64,000 nt of DNA, taken from positions 6,826,501 through 6,890,500 of the forward strand of contig NZ_CP044543.1 of NCBI RefSeq assembly GCF_008932115.1, given 5' to 3'. The translations under genes were made by a program, and so were the position numbers. Position 1 is the first letter of the stretch. Each line of letters opens with the position of its first letter. The DNA is from Bradyrhizobium betae. GTDB taxonomy: Bacteria; Pseudomonadota; Alphaproteobacteria; Rhizobiales; Xanthobacteraceae. Of this stretch, positions 27,709 through 36,901 are shown piece by piece. The notes under the pieces are model-generated. The model was not told where the DNA came from. It did no database searches and saw only the letters and a program-made list of their open reading frames with translations.

Positions 27709-29071
27709 CTACCAGGCGTAGCGGAGCACGGCCTTGCCCGTATAGGAGCGAACCAGGCTCGACACTTCGCTGTCGAGGTTCGCCGAGGCCGACCAGCCGC
27801 GCAAGTCCCGCAGCTCCAGCGCAACGCCGGTCAATGCGGCGTTCGGTGCCAGTGCCGTGCCGCCGACGAGAAAGCCCCGGCCGGGTAGCGACTGGAACGC
27901 CGCCGGGATCGGCTGCCCGGCGCTGAAATCATGTGCCCAGGCCAATCGTCCGCGCAGGTTCATCACGCTACCGGGCAACGCAAAGGATGCGCTCGTGCGC
28001 AGGCCGAGTTCGGTGCGGCTGTCGGTGAAACTGTCACTGCCGGGCGCGGCCGGCGACGCATCGACGGTGTAGGCCGGCTGCGCCGCATCGGAGGGAAGAC
28101 GGAAAGTTGTGATCTGGGCGGCTGCATAGGGCGTGACGCCGAGCCAGCGCGTGGCAATACGATAGCCGCCTTCGAGCCGGCCGGAATAGGCGTTGGCGTT
28201 GATGGCCTCGTTGAGCTGGCCGGTGCCTGCCGGCGTCACCTGGTAATCGCCGGTGATGGCCTGCCACCCGTAAGCGAGCGCGGTTGTGACATAGGCCAAT
28301 CCAATCGAATGCCTGGCGAAGGCGCCAGCCTGAAACAAATCGGAGCGGCCGCTCGAAAAATTGTTGGCAAAGCCGGTGCCGCCGCCCGCGAGCGCGAAGC
28401 CCATCCGCGTCTGCGGCGAGAGTGCATAGTCGGCACCGACCACGGTGCCAAAGCTCCGGCTGGCGCCGCCGCTGCCGCCGGTCGACACCTGCGATCCGGC
28501 GAAGCCGGAAGCCCAGACGCTCCATTGCGCCGTCGCAAGTGAGGGCTTGCCGTAGAGCGCGGCATAGGCCTCGCGGCCGATGCCGCCATGCGTGGGATCA
28601 TTCCCCATCGCGGCGTAGGTGGAGAGTTCGGCGTCGAATTCAGCGGGCCCGATGCCGCGGCCGTCGATAGTGGGATCGAGCAGGGCCTGCGTGAATTGCG
28701 TCATCGCCAGAAACGTGGCCTGCGTCGTCTCGGTCCGCGAGGCACGGTCGGTTCCGCCGCCAAAAGACTGCCGCAGGCCGCCGAACCGCGCATCGACGGC
28801 AAGACCCTGCGTTCCAGCCATAGCCCGGCTGCACGCCGCCGCCATTGCCGAACCAGACGCCCGGAAAACTCTGTGCCTGCGGAGCGCCATATCCAGCGCC
28901 CGAAAAACTGCTGAAGCCATAGGGCGGCACATTCGGGCTCGGCGATCCGAGGCCTTGCGCACCCGAAAACGCGCCGAACTCGTGCATGACTTGCGCATCA
29001 GCCGCGCGCGGCAGCAGCAGACCGGCCGTCAACAGCAGCAGCGGCAGACGCGCCCGCACGTCCGCGCTCAC
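27709..29071 (-). pseudogene. Autotransporter-barrel protein broken by a frameshift
   Basis: Two frames together make one protein. The first runs from ATG at 29071: signal peptide (LPLLLLTAGLLLPRAADA) and a Gly/Pro-rich start to about residue 88 (QPGYGWN). Near 28800-28810 the sense continues one frame over (TQGLAVDARFGGLRQSFGGG) and runs to 27709 with a C-terminal autotransporter-type beta-barrel (SVWASGFAGSQVSTGG, ending AVLRYAW). Each frame outside its half is nonsense, so there is a net +1 insertion or -2 deletion. It may be a true pseudogene or a sequencing error. No slippery heptamer is evident at the site. Confidence 0.75.
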
Positions 29072-29309
29072 GACACCAACCGCATGAAGCGCCCCAACAG
29101 CGCCGGTCGCCGGCCGCGCAGCCCGCGCGGCGAATCATGTTGAAGCAGCGAATCCGACGAAGCTGAATCGTAAATGCGTCTCTAACGTTTTCCAATCTTT
29201 TCCTGTCGCGTCGCGATGTCGTCAAACCCACGCGATCGGTTGCGGGACGACGCACATTCACCGCGCAGACGAAGTTTTGTTTCCGAATGTGTCTGAGGTC
29301 AGTGCAAGC

Positions 29310-30959
29310 TCAGGCGGTAATCGCCTTCGCCGAGCCAACCTCGTTGCGCAGCAGGAATTTCTGGATCTTGCCCGTGGACGTCTTCGGGATTGGTCCGAAC
29401 ACGATCGCCTTCGGCGTCTTGAAGCCGCTCATATGCGTACGGCAGAAGGCGATGATGTCGGCCTCGGTCGCACTCGCGCCGTCCTTCAGCTCGACGAAGG
29501 CGCAAGGCACCTCGCCCCATTTCGGGTCGGGCTTTGCGACCACGGCCGCGAACAGCACGGCCGGATGCTTGTAGAGGATGTCCTCGACCTCGACGGACGA
29601 GATGTTCTCGCCGCCGGAGATGATGATGTCCTTGGAGCGATCCTTGATGGTGACGTAGCCGTGCTCGTCGAGCACGCCGAGATCGCCGGTGTGAAACCAG
29701 CCGCCCTCGAACGCTTCCTTCGTCGCCTTCTCGTTCTTGAGGTAGCCCTTCATCACGATATTGCCGCGGAACATGACCTCGCCGATGGTCTCGCCGTCGC
29801 GCGGCACCTGCTGCATGGTCTGCGGATTGATGACGGTGACGCCTTCCTCGAGCGGATAGGGCACGCCCTGCCGCCGCTTCATCCGCGCGCGCTCGGCGGG
29901 CGGAAGCTCGTCCCAGCCGGGCTGCTCGGCGCAGACGGAGGCAGGGCCGTAGACCTCGGTCAGGCCATAGACGTGGGTGAGCTTGATGCCGATGTTTTCG
30001 GCGCCTTCAAGCACGGCGACAGGCGGTGCGGCGCCGGCGATCAAGCCGACGACGCGGCGGACCGCGCTGCCGTTCGGTGCGTCAGGCGCATTGATCAGCA
30101 CGTTGTAGACGATCGGCGCGCCGCACATGTGGGTGACGCCGTGCGTCTTGATCAGCTCGAAGATCTTGGTCGGCTCGACCTTGCGCAGGCAGACGTTGAT
30201 GCCGGCGGCTGCCGCCATGGTCCAGGGAAAGCACCAGCCGTTGCAATGGAACATCGGCAGCGTCCAGAGATAGACCGGATGCTGACCGAGATTGCCCGCG
30301 AGGATGTTGCTGACGGCGTTGAGATAGGCGCCGCGATGATGGGTGACGACGCCCTTGGGATTGCCTGTCGTGCCCGACGTGTAGCTCAGTGCGATCGCGT
30401 CCCATTCGTCGCGCGGCGGGATCGCGACGAAGTCCGGATCGCCTTGCGCGATGGCGGCCTCATACTCGATCTCGCCGATGCGCTTGCCGCCTTTGAAGGA
30501 CGCATCGTCGACATCGACAACGAATGGCTTCGGCCCCTTCATCTGCGCCAGCGCATCGGTGATGACGCCGGAAAATTCAGGGTCGACCAGAATGATTTTC
30601 GCACCGCCATGGTCGAGCTGAAAGGCGATCGAGGGCGCATCGAGGCGAATGTTGAGCGCGTTCAGCACGCCACCCGTCATCGGCACCGCGAAATGCGCCT
30701 CGTTCATCGCCGGAATGTTCGGCAGCATCGCCGCGACGGTGTCGCCGACGCCGATGCCCTTGCCGGCAAGCCAGGACGCAAAGCGCTTGCAGCGCTCATG
30801 CGTCTGGCGCCACGTGAAGCTGCGGCCCTCATAGACCGTGCTGACATGATCGGGATAGACGGCGGCGCTGCGCGCGAGGAAGCTCAGCGGGCTCAGCGGC
30901 ACGTAGTTGGCGGGAGTCTTGTCCAGGCCGATGTTGTACTGGTTCTGCCGCTCGCTCAT
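29310..30959 (-). CDS. Acyl-CoA synthetase (AMP-forming)
   Basis: A 549-residue ANL-superfamily ligase. AMP-binding motif YTSGTTGNPKGVVTHH, then GLTEVYGP, the GWFHTGDLGVLDEHGY hinge-region aspartate motif, DRSKDIIISGGENIS, and a catalytic Lys in TSTGKIQKFLL. It activates a carboxylic acid to acyl-CoA; the sequence resembles medium-chain/3-methylmercaptopropionate-type ligases, but substrate is not defined. AGGAGGGGG precedes the ATG. It lies 25 bp after dctQM, which suggests that the imported acid is activated by this enzyme. Confidence 0.9.
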   Translation of the reverse strand: MSERQNQYNIGLDKTPANYVPLSPLSFLARSAAVYPDHVSTVYEGRSFTWRQTHERCKRFASWLAGKGIGVGDTVAAMLPNIPAMNEAHFAVPMTGGVLNALNIRLDAPSIAFQLDHGGAKIILVDPEFSGVITDALAQMKGPKPFVVDVDDASFKGGKRIGEIEYEAAIAQGDPDFVAIPPRDEWDAIALSYTSGTTGNPKGVVTHHRGAYLNAVSNILAGNLGQHPVYLWTLPMFHCNGWCFPWTMAAAAGINVCLRKVEPTKIFELIKTHGVTHMCGAPIVYNVLINAPDAPNGSAVRRVVGLIAGAAPPVAVLEGAENIGIKLTHVYGLTEVYGPASVCAEQPGWDELPPAERARMKRRQGVPYPLEEGVTVINPQTMQQVPRDGETIGEVMFRGNIVMKGYLKNEKATKEAFEGGWFHTGDLGVLDEHGYVTIKDRSKDIIISGGENISSVEVEDILYKHPAVLFAAVVAKPDPKWGEVPCAFVELKDGASATEADIIAFCRTHMSGFKTPKAIVFGPIPKTSTGKIQKFLLRNEVGSAKAITA

Positions 30960-30984
30960 CGACCCCCTCCTTGAACGCCGCGCT

Positions 30985-32880
30985 TTACAGGAATCCGATC
31001 GAGATCCAGGGGAAGATCGCGACGATGATCAATCCCACCAGCAGCGCCAGCAGATAGCCCCAGATCGGCCTGATGCCTTCGGCCGGATCGACCTTTCCGA
31101 TGGCGCAGGCGGCATAATAGCCGACGCCGAACGGCGGGGCGAATAGCCCGATACCCATCGCCAGAATGATGATCATGGCGTAGTGCACCTCGTGCACCCC
31201 GACCAGGCGTGCGATCGGAAACAGCAGCGGCCCGAACAGCACGATGGCCGGTATGCCTTCCAGCACGCTGCCGAGGATCACGAAGGCCAGGATCGAGACC
31301 GCGATGAAGGTCGCGGAGCCGCCGGGCAGGCCGGTCATGGAGGCAGCAAGCGCCCGCGAGAAGCCGGATTGGGTCAGGCCCCAGGCCATTCCGGTCGCGG
31401 TGCCGATGATCAGCAGGATCGCGCCGGACAGGCAGGCGGTCTCGATCAGCATCGGCAACAGCCGCCGCCAGTCGAACTGCCGGTAGATCAGCAGCCCGAT
31501 GACCAGCGCATAGACGATGCCGATGGTCGATACTTCGGTCGCGGTGGCGATGCCTTCGACCACGGCGTAACGGATCACGAAGGGCAGGGCCAGGGCGGGG
31601 ATGGAGATGACGAACGCACGGGCGATCTCGCCCGACGTGGCGCGCCGAACATGGCTGAGATCCTCGCCGCGGTAGCGCCACCAAACCAGCCCCGACAGCG
31701 TCAGCGCCAGCACGACGCCCGGCAACAAGCCGCCGGTGAACAGCGCCGAGATCGAGACGCCCGTGACCGAGCCGATGGTGATCAGCACCAGGCTCGGCGG
31801 AATGGTTTCGGTCTGGGCACCGGTGGCGGCGAGCAGGGCAACGAGATCGCCGGGGCGGGCGCCGCGCTGCTTCATCTCCGGAAACAGAACCGGCGCAACC
31901 GCGGCCATGTCGGCCGCCTTGGCGCCGGAAATGCCGGAGACCAGGTACATGGCTCCGACCAGCACGTAATGAAGGCCGCCTCGGACATGGCCGAGCAGGC
32001 TCGCGAGGAACGCCACCATGGCCCGCGCCATGCCGGTCATCTCGATCAGGAGTCCCAGGAATACGAACAGCGGCACCGAGAGCAGGATGAGGTGGCTCAT
32101 GCCTTCGTCCATCCGTCCGACCAGCACCATCAACGGGGTCCGCGTGGTCAGCGCCAGATAGCCGAAGATCGCAAGTCCAAAGGCGAACGCGATCGGCACG
32201 CCGGCGAACACGCAGAAGCCGACCACGCCGACGAAGAAAATGACGAGGTTGATGTTGCCGAGCGGCTTGAGCAGCGGCTGCGCGAACCAGAACAGGGCGA
32301 TCAACACCACGACCGTTGCCACGGCGGCCAGCAACGTCTTGAGATCGCCGACGCGGGCGAGCCGCAGCAGCGCGAACAGCACCATCAGGCAGATGCCTAC
32401 AGGCAGCGCGGCGGCGCGCCAGGTGTTGGAGATCTGGAGTGCCGGCGTGGTGATGAAACTCTCTTCATAGGCATATTCATAGGATGGGTGCACGATCAGC
32501 AGCAGGAACGCCAGCGCCGCACAGGTCGCGACCACGTCGAGATAAGCCCAGAGCCTCGGACCGGCGCTTCCGACCAGCGCCGTCATCCGCATGTGCTCGC
32601 TGCGGCGGAATGCGACCGCCGAGCCCAGCATGGCCAGCCACAGGAACAGCATCGAGGCCAGCTCGTCCGACCACACCAGCGGCGCATGCAGCACGTAGCG
32701 CGAGACCACGCCGGCAAACAGGATCACGATCTCGGCGACGACCAGGATTGCCGCCGGGATCTCGACCAGCCATTTCAGTGCAAGCTCGATCGAACCGAGC
32801 AGGGACCGGCGGCGAGGGGGCTCGGCCACCTCGCCGGCCAAGGTGCGCGTCACCGCTGGCGTCATCTCGACATGAGCCAT
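30985..32880 (-). CDS. dctQM: TRAP transporter fused permease (DctQ-DctM)
   Basis: A 631-residue membrane protein fusing both TRAP permease parts. Residues about 25-175 are the four-helix DctQ domain (VSRYVLHAPLVWSDELASML is typical). From about 205 on is DctM with many helices and the signature ISGAKAADMAAVAPVLFPEM and IPPSLVLITIGSVTGVSISA. It imports organic acids using a sodium or proton gradient with the binding protein encoded 39 bp upstream. The fusion order Q-M is common in this group. Confidence 0.92.
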   Translation of the reverse strand: MAHVEMTPAVTRTLAGEVAEPPRRRSLLGSIELALKWLVEIPAAILVVAEIVILFAGVVSRYVLHAPLVWSDELASMLFLWLAMLGSAVAFRRSEHMRMTALVGSAGPRLWAYLDVVATCAALAFLLLIVHPSYEYAYEESFITTPALQISNTWRAAALPVGICLMVLFALLRLARVGDLKTLLAAVATVVVLIALFWFAQPLLKPLGNINLVIFFVGVVGFCVFAGVPIAFAFGLAIFGYLALTTRTPLMVLVGRMDEGMSHLILLSVPLFVFLGLLIEMTGMARAMVAFLASLLGHVRGGLHYVLVGAMYLVSGISGAKAADMAAVAPVLFPEMKQRGARPGDLVALLAATGAQTETIPPSLVLITIGSVTGVSISALFTGGLLPGVVLALTLSGLVWWRYRGEDLSHVRRATSGEIARAFVISIPALALPFVIRYAVVEGIATATEVSTIGIVYALVIGLLIYRQFDWRRLLPMLIETACLSGAILLIIGTATGMAWGLTQSGFSRALAASMTGLPGGSATFIAVSILAFVILGSVLEGIPAIVLFGPLLFPIARLVGVHEVHYAMIIILAMGIGLFAPPFGVGYYAACAIGKVDPAEGIRPIWGYLLALLVGLIIVAIFPWISIGFL

Positions 32881-32919
32881 GTAGGCTAAACTCCTGGCAA
32901 GGCCCCTATTACTGACGCG

Positions 32920-33951
32920 TTACGACAGTTTGCCGACGGACTTTTCGAGCAGCTCCCAGGCCTTCTCGCCGTACTTGCCCTTCCACTCATTGTAGAAGCC
33001 GGCCGAGCGCAGCTTGTCGCGGAACGGCCCGACCTCGGGCTGGTTGAACAGCAGGCCCTTGCCGGTCAGCTCCTGCCTGACGCTGATATTGAGCTTCTCG
33101 GTGTCCTCGCGCTCCTTCACGGCGGCGGCGTTGACGTTCTTGGCGACGATCGTCTTGATGTCGTCCGGAAGCGCAGCCCAGGCGCGGCGGTTCATCAGGA
33201 ACCAGAAGCCGTCCCACATGTGGTTGGTCATCGAGCAGTATTTCTGGACCTCGTACAGCTTTGCCGTCGAGATCAGCGCCAACGGGTTCTCCTGGCCCTC
33301 GACGATCTTGGTCTGGAGCGCCGAATAGACCTCGGCGAAATTGATCGAGGCGGGCGAGGCGTCGAACGCCTTGAACATCGAGGTCCACAGCGGCGACACC
33401 GGAACGCGGATCTTGAAGCCCTTGAAGTCATCAGGACCGTTGATCGGCTTGGTCGAGGAAGTGGTCTGGCGGAAGCCGTTGTCCCAGATCTTGTCCATGA
33501 CCTCGAGGCCGGCCTTGTTGATCTCGCCGCGCACATAGGCGCCGAGGTCGCCGTCCATGGCCTTCCAGACCGTGGGGTAATCCGGGAACGCAAAGCCGAT
33601 GCCGTTGATCGAGGCCGCCGGCACCAGGGTCGCCAGGATCAGGCCGGACAGCGTGAAGAACTCGACGCCACCGGAGCGCACCTGGCTCAGCATGTCGGTG
33701 TCGGAGCCGAGCTGGCTGTTCGGGAACACCTGCATGTCGAACCGGCCATTGGTCTCGGTCTTGATGGCCGCCGCCATCTCACGGGCGCGCGCCACGAACG
33801 GATGCGATTCCGGCAGGTTGTTGGCGAACTTGTAGGTGAACTCGGCGGCCTGGGCACGGGCCACATAAGGCGCGCTGACGCCGCCAAAGACGGCGGTCGC
33901 GGCGGAGGCCTTGAGAAGCGTGCGTCGGGAAAAGCGGGTTGAAAAGACCAT
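32920..33951 (-). CDS. dctP: TRAP transporter solute-binding protein
   Basis: A 343-residue periplasmic DctP-family protein. The start at 33951 gives a Tat-like signal (SRRTLLKASAATAVFGG) with cleavage near residue 34. The mature protein has the DctP pattern FANNLPESHPFVARAREMA and FKGFKIRVPVSPLWTSMFKA, including the conserved Arg that binds the substrate carboxylate. It is the first gene of the dctP-dctQM-acyl-CoA-synthetase operon. The ligand is presumably a carboxylate. Confidence 0.92.
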   Translation of the reverse strand: MVFSTRFSRRTLLKASAATAVFGGVSAPYVARAQAAEFTYKFANNLPESHPFVARAREMAAAIKTETNGRFDMQVFPNSQLGSDTDMLSQVRSGGVEFFTLSGLILATLVPAASINGIGFAFPDYPTVWKAMDGDLGAYVRGEINKAGLEVMDKIWDNGFRQTTSSTKPINGPDDFKGFKIRVPVSPLWTSMFKAFDASPASINFAEVYSALQTKIVEGQENPLALISTAKLYEVQKYCSMTNHMWDGFWFLMNRRAWAALPDDIKTIVAKNVNAAAVKEREDTEKLNISVRQELTGKGLLFNQPEVGPFRDKLRSAGFYNEWKGKYGEKAWELLEKSVGKLS

Positions 33952-34321
33952 GGGTCTGCTTCCTCGGAAGTTTGTTCTTGTTGTGAGATGCAAACCTATA
34001 CGGACGTCGGGCCAGAAGGTCATCTGCGATCTCGCGAAGCTCGCTTATTGCAGCCGGACAACGTCGCGGCAATATCGGCTTTCGGCAGATACGCCGGACA
34101 AGAAACGCGAAAACAACCCCATGCACAGTAGCCGTCAAGGGTTGAGGCGTCGGTTGAGGTTGAAGCCGGAAACGGCCGCAGGGCGAAGGCAGCGTGCCAG
34201 GAGTTTTATCTAAGTATCTGATAGAATTGTATATAAAGATATTCCATAATATACCTTATGCGAATAATGGATGTGGGCGGCGTCAGCCGCAGGCTCGCCT
34301 TGTCCTTTGTCGTTCGCGTTT

Positions 34322-34490
34322 GAATTTGTCACTGGGGCCTCTGGTTGATTTTGTCACTCGCCTACTGATGCCATTGGTCTTTCTGGCCGGCGGCGTCTTC
34401 ACGCTTGTCGCGGCTCGATCAGCCCCTGGTTCTGGAAGACTCAATTCTGTCACTGGCGGTGTTGGCGCTTCGAGATTCAATTTTGGCACT
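34322..34490. mobile_element. Probable IS21-type transposon end (remnant): four spaced repeats
   Basis: Four copies of a 12-bp word in one orientation: GAATTTGTCACT (34322), GATTTTGTCACT (34347), AATTCTGTCACT (34443) and AATTTTGGCACT (34479). Multiple spaced transposase-binding repeats of this kind are typical of IS21-family ends. No istA/istB reading frame remains nearby. The repeats are seen directly; the family assignment is inference. Confidence 0.45.
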
Positions 34491-34498
34491 GAGCGATA

Positions 34499-34541
34499 GC
34501 TCGGCCTATCGCAGGGTAACTTACACTGCGATAGGCCGAGC
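34499..34541. repeat. Perfect 16-bp inverted repeat (hairpin)
   Basis: GCTCGGCCTATCGCAG at 34499-34514 pairs exactly with CTGCGATAGGCCGAGC at 34526-34541 across an 11-nt loop. It is not followed by a T-run, so it is not a classical terminator. It lies directly after the IS-like repeats and may be part of the same element or an attachment/recombination scar. Confidence 0.6.
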
Positions 34542-34649
34542 CACGCTGCGCTTGTTGACGTGATCTACCGGCCGGTCATCGGGGCCGGGTGTGGGCTGTT
34601 GCTGGCGCACCCTGAGCCTGTACGGGCTGCGGCGCTTGATAGGATCGGC

Positions 34650-35348
34650 CTAGGGGCAAGCGCTCGGACGAGCGGTCATCCTCATCGGATGCTTGTCGTA
34701 TCCGAGCCAGAGTGTCTTGGCTGGCGGACCGAAGCGCACGTCTCGTCGAAGTACCCTAACGCTTGCGACGGGCTCGGCGGGCGTGTTCGTCGCGTCGCTC
34801 CCGACAATCACGCAGCGGCCACCAAACACGCAACCGTCCTTTTTCCAGCGCCAGCCGTCCTCTTGGGCCTTCCCGTAGACGATGTCGCCGCCGGGAGCAT
34901 TCAGCAACGGCACTGGTGCTCCTCCCAGAACGTGATCAATCCCGGCGGCAGTCCGTCCCATCTCGGCGCGATCAATCAATCCAATTTCGGGATCCACAAC
35001 GATCACCGAGACGGTCTCTCCCGATTGCGCAGGTTCCGGAACCGAGATTGGGCTGACCCAGCGGATCAGGCCTTCAAGCATTTCGAGACTCGACCGCGCT
35101 GCCGTACGGTCTCCGAAGGAATTCCGTCGTCCAAGGACGATCGCAGAGCTGCGAATAGCCTTCGACCCTCCTAACGAAAACCCGGCATCGGCGCCCTCTC
35201 CTTCCGCGGCCAGGATTACATCCCCATTGGGAAGGGTCGCGAGAACGTGCCTGGGAGACCCGCACAATCGCCTGAGCTCAGCGGGTGTGGGGTCTACCTC
35301 CTCGACGACAATCCGTCGCTCGAACGGGTCTATTGCAACAGCCTTCAC
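34650..35348 (-). CDS. DUF3846-like protein, unknown function
   Basis: A protein of about 232 residues from a GTG at 35348 (start VKAVAIDPFERRIVVEEVD); an ATG at 35384 would add 12 residues. The opening, followed by LATLPNGDVILAAEGEG and IRSSAIVLGRRN, resembles DUF3846 proteins of phage and plasmid origin, which have no established function. The second half (VSVIVVDPEIGLIDRAEM, WKKDGCVFGGRCVIVGSDA) is protein-like but unrecognised. It is the first gene of the island. Confidence 0.55.
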   Translation of the reverse strand: MKAVAIDPFERRIVVEEVDPTPAELRRLCGSPRHVLATLPNGDVILAAEGEGADAGFSLGGSKAIRSSAIVLGRRNSFGDRTAARSSLEMLEGLIRWVSPISVPEPAQSGETVSVIVVDPEIGLIDRAEMGRTAAGIDHVLGGAPVPLLNAPGGDIVYGKAQEDGWRWKKDGCVFGGRCVIVGSDATNTPAEPVASVRVLRRDVRFGPPAKTLWLGYDKHPMRMTARPSACP

Positions 35349-35563
35349 GCTACTTATCCGATCTGCGCGTCTTTGCAGAATCATCGGTCGACGCACGGCG
35401 GAGGTCAACCCGATCGGCAAGGCTTGCGCCGGAGAGTTGTGAATTCCTGGTTACCGTTGGGCTTTCTAAACCCAAGTTTGCGCTCTCGTTCGGCCGGACA
35501 GGTAAAATGTGGTCAGCGCCACCAGCGTTGATCATGGCGCGTACTGCCCTGTGGGCCTGATGC

Positions 35564-36067
35564 TCAGATGCCGTGCTTGGCCACTGATTGGATGGCGGCA
35601 GATAGCACTTGTGTCGCTGCGCCGGGGTCGAACTCGGGGTCAAGAAGATCATGGAGCGAGAGCGGACAGGTCGACGGCAATTGAGGTCCGACTACCCCAC
35701 GATTTTCCAAGGTGCGGGTAGCTGCGTTGCAGGCGACACGCCAGATTTTCTCAAGATCGAGTCGCCGCTTCAGTCCTGGCGAAAAGGCCAGGACGGCATC
35801 GCCTTGGAATGTGACGATTTCCTCAAACCAACGCGTTAGAGTCTGACTTTCAGGTTCGAGGGCTGATTTCAGCAAGTGAATTAGGGTTTGTCGAAGTAGA
35901 CTAGATATCGCCAGGACTTCGGCACGTCCCATGCCTTCGATCTCTTCAGCCAGATTGTCGATGTCAAGGCGCGTGTCTGCAGGCGAAGTTGCCCCAAGGA
36001 TGCCGGCTTGCTCCTGGGTCCACCCGTAGAAATCTGTGTCGTGTTTACTGGCTTGTTTCGTCAGCAT
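35564..36067 (-). CDS. DUF29 family protein
   Basis: A 167-residue DUF29 protein: DFYGWTQEQAGIL followed by LDIDNLAEEIEGMGRAEVLA is the family hallmark, then a helical domain with LIHLLKSALEP. The ATG at 36067 has GGAGG 5 bp upstream and is preferred over the upstream frame extension. DUF29 proteins are frequent near mobile elements in cyanobacteria and alphaproteobacteria; function unknown. Confidence 0.85.
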   Translation of the reverse strand: MLTKQASKHDTDFYGWTQEQAGILGATSPADTRLDIDNLAEEIEGMGRAEVLAISSLLRQTLIHLLKSALEPESQTLTRWFEEIVTFQGDAVLAFSPGLKRRLDLEKIWRVACNAATRTLENRGVVGPQLPSTCPLSLHDLLDPEFDPGAATQVLSAAIQSVAKHGI

Positions 36068-36314
36068 GAAACCTCCGAGCACCTAGAGATAAAGGCGGGC
36101 CGGAGCATAATCAAAGGGAGAAGCCGGCGACCAAGCCACCCCTCCGTTCACTGTTCGGCCGGGTTAAGCCTCTCGGAGGCGCAAAAGCCGCTCGGGACGC
36201 ATTAGCGCTTTTGTTACGGCCTCTCATGCGCTGCTGGGTAAAGGCCGACGCGGACGGTTCTGCGGTTTAGCCGAGGGCCAAAGGCACGGCGCAATCCTGA
36301 TCTTGACTTATACG

Positions 36315-36330
36315 AGATATTATAATATCT
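36315..36330. promoter_or_regulatory. Palindromic operator of hipBA with overlapping promoter
   Basis: AGATATTATAATATCT is a perfect 16-bp palindrome 30 bp upstream of the hipB start. A TTGACT -35 box at 36303-36308 and TATCTA at 36326-36331 (17-bp spacer) make a plausible promoter that the palindrome overlaps. HipB proteins repress their own operon by binding such palindromes, so autorepression is likely (inference). Confidence 0.6.
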
Positions 36331-36359
36331 ATTATTGCCAGATAATGGGAACAGAGGCT

Positions 36360-36662
36360 ATGGATATATCCCTTAATTTAAGCTCACCCCAAGACATTGC
36401 TTCCGATATAGCGAACCGCGCAAAGCAGCGGCGATTAGAGGCCAACTTAACCCAGTCGGGGCTTGCCGCCCGCGCTCAGGTCAGCTTGGGCACGCTGAAG
36501 CAATTTGAGCGCACAGGCAAATCTTCCTTAGAGTTCCTCATAGCCATCGCGTTCGCTCTCGGCGCCGAAAAGGAATTCGAGGGGCTGTTTCCTCCGAAGC
36601 CGCACAGGTCGATCGAGGACGTGATTTCCAAGCCTGTCAGAATTCGGGGACGCAGAAAGTGA
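36360..36662 (+). CDS. hipB: HipB-like antitoxin (XRE-type helix-turn-helix)
   Basis: About 100 residues from the ATG at 36360 (MDISLNLSSPQDIAS); an ATG at 36345 is an alternative. The HTH is RRLEANLTQSGLAARAQVS, then LGTLKQFERTGKSSL. The C-terminus is basic (VRIRGRRK). As the antitoxin of HipA it would bind the operator upstream and neutralise the kinase. Its stop overlaps a GTG by 4 bp (GTGA). The last 36 bp of the gene belong to a 137-bp unit that is duplicated immediately downstream. Confidence 0.85.
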   Translation: MDISLNLSSPQDIASDIANRAKQRRLEANLTQSGLAARAQVSLGTLKQFERTGKSSLEFLIAIAFALGAEKEFEGLFPPKPHRSIEDVISKPVRIRGRRK

Positions 36663-36901
36663 AGAAGCCGAAGGTCCCAGACGGAAAACCGCCCCAAGGC
36701 ATCCAAAAGCTGGGGGTGTCGCTCGATTTCTACGGCGAAAAGATCGAGGTAGGAACATTGGCATCCAAGCCTGTCAGAATTCGGGGACGCAGAAAGTGAA
36801 GAAGCCGAAGGTCCCAGACGGAAAACCGCCCCAAGGCATCCAAAAGCTGGGGGTGTCGCTCGATTTCTACGGCGAAAAGATCGAGGTAGGAACATTGGCA
36901 T
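36627..36901 (+). repeat. 137-bp perfect tandem duplication at the hipB-hipA junction
   Basis: 36627-36763 is repeated without mismatch at 36764-36900 (start TCCAAGCCTGTCAG, end GGAACATTGGCA). The unit holds the last codons of hipB and the first codons of hipA. Because 137 is not a multiple of three it would break a fusion, but the unit plus the 4-bp GTGA overlap is 141 bp (47 codons), so a short in-frame ORF bridges the two GTGA junctions. Confidence 0.95.
36659..36799 (+). pseudogene. Truncated hipA start forming a 46-codon bridge ORF
   Basis: GTG at 36659 starts the first 35 codons of hipA (MKKPKVPDGKPPQGIQ and so on), then reads into the duplicated hipB tail (SKPVRIRGRRK) and stops at 36797-36799, overlapping the GTG of intact hipA. 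It is a by-product of the tandem duplication. It cannot be an active kinase but may keep translational coupling between hipB and hipA. Confidence 0.75.

Larger units (their letters stand above)
33952..34649. other. Junction between chromosome and defence island
   Basis: No convincing gene. It contains an AT-rich block at about 34197-34270, unlike its surroundings, followed by four repeats of a transposase-site type and a perfect hairpin (listed separately). The dctP promoter should lie at its left end. Overall it looks like scar tissue of mobile-element activity. Confidence 0.5.

Noticed and set aside
31183..32889. 568-residue open frame opposite dctQM
   Set aside because: Composition is His/Gln/Arg-rich without any domain, as expected for the antisense of a hydrophobic membrane gene.
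34194..34499. 101-residue ORF in the AT-rich junction
   Set aside because: It spans the IS-like repeats and a sharp change in base composition, with no coherent protein pattern.
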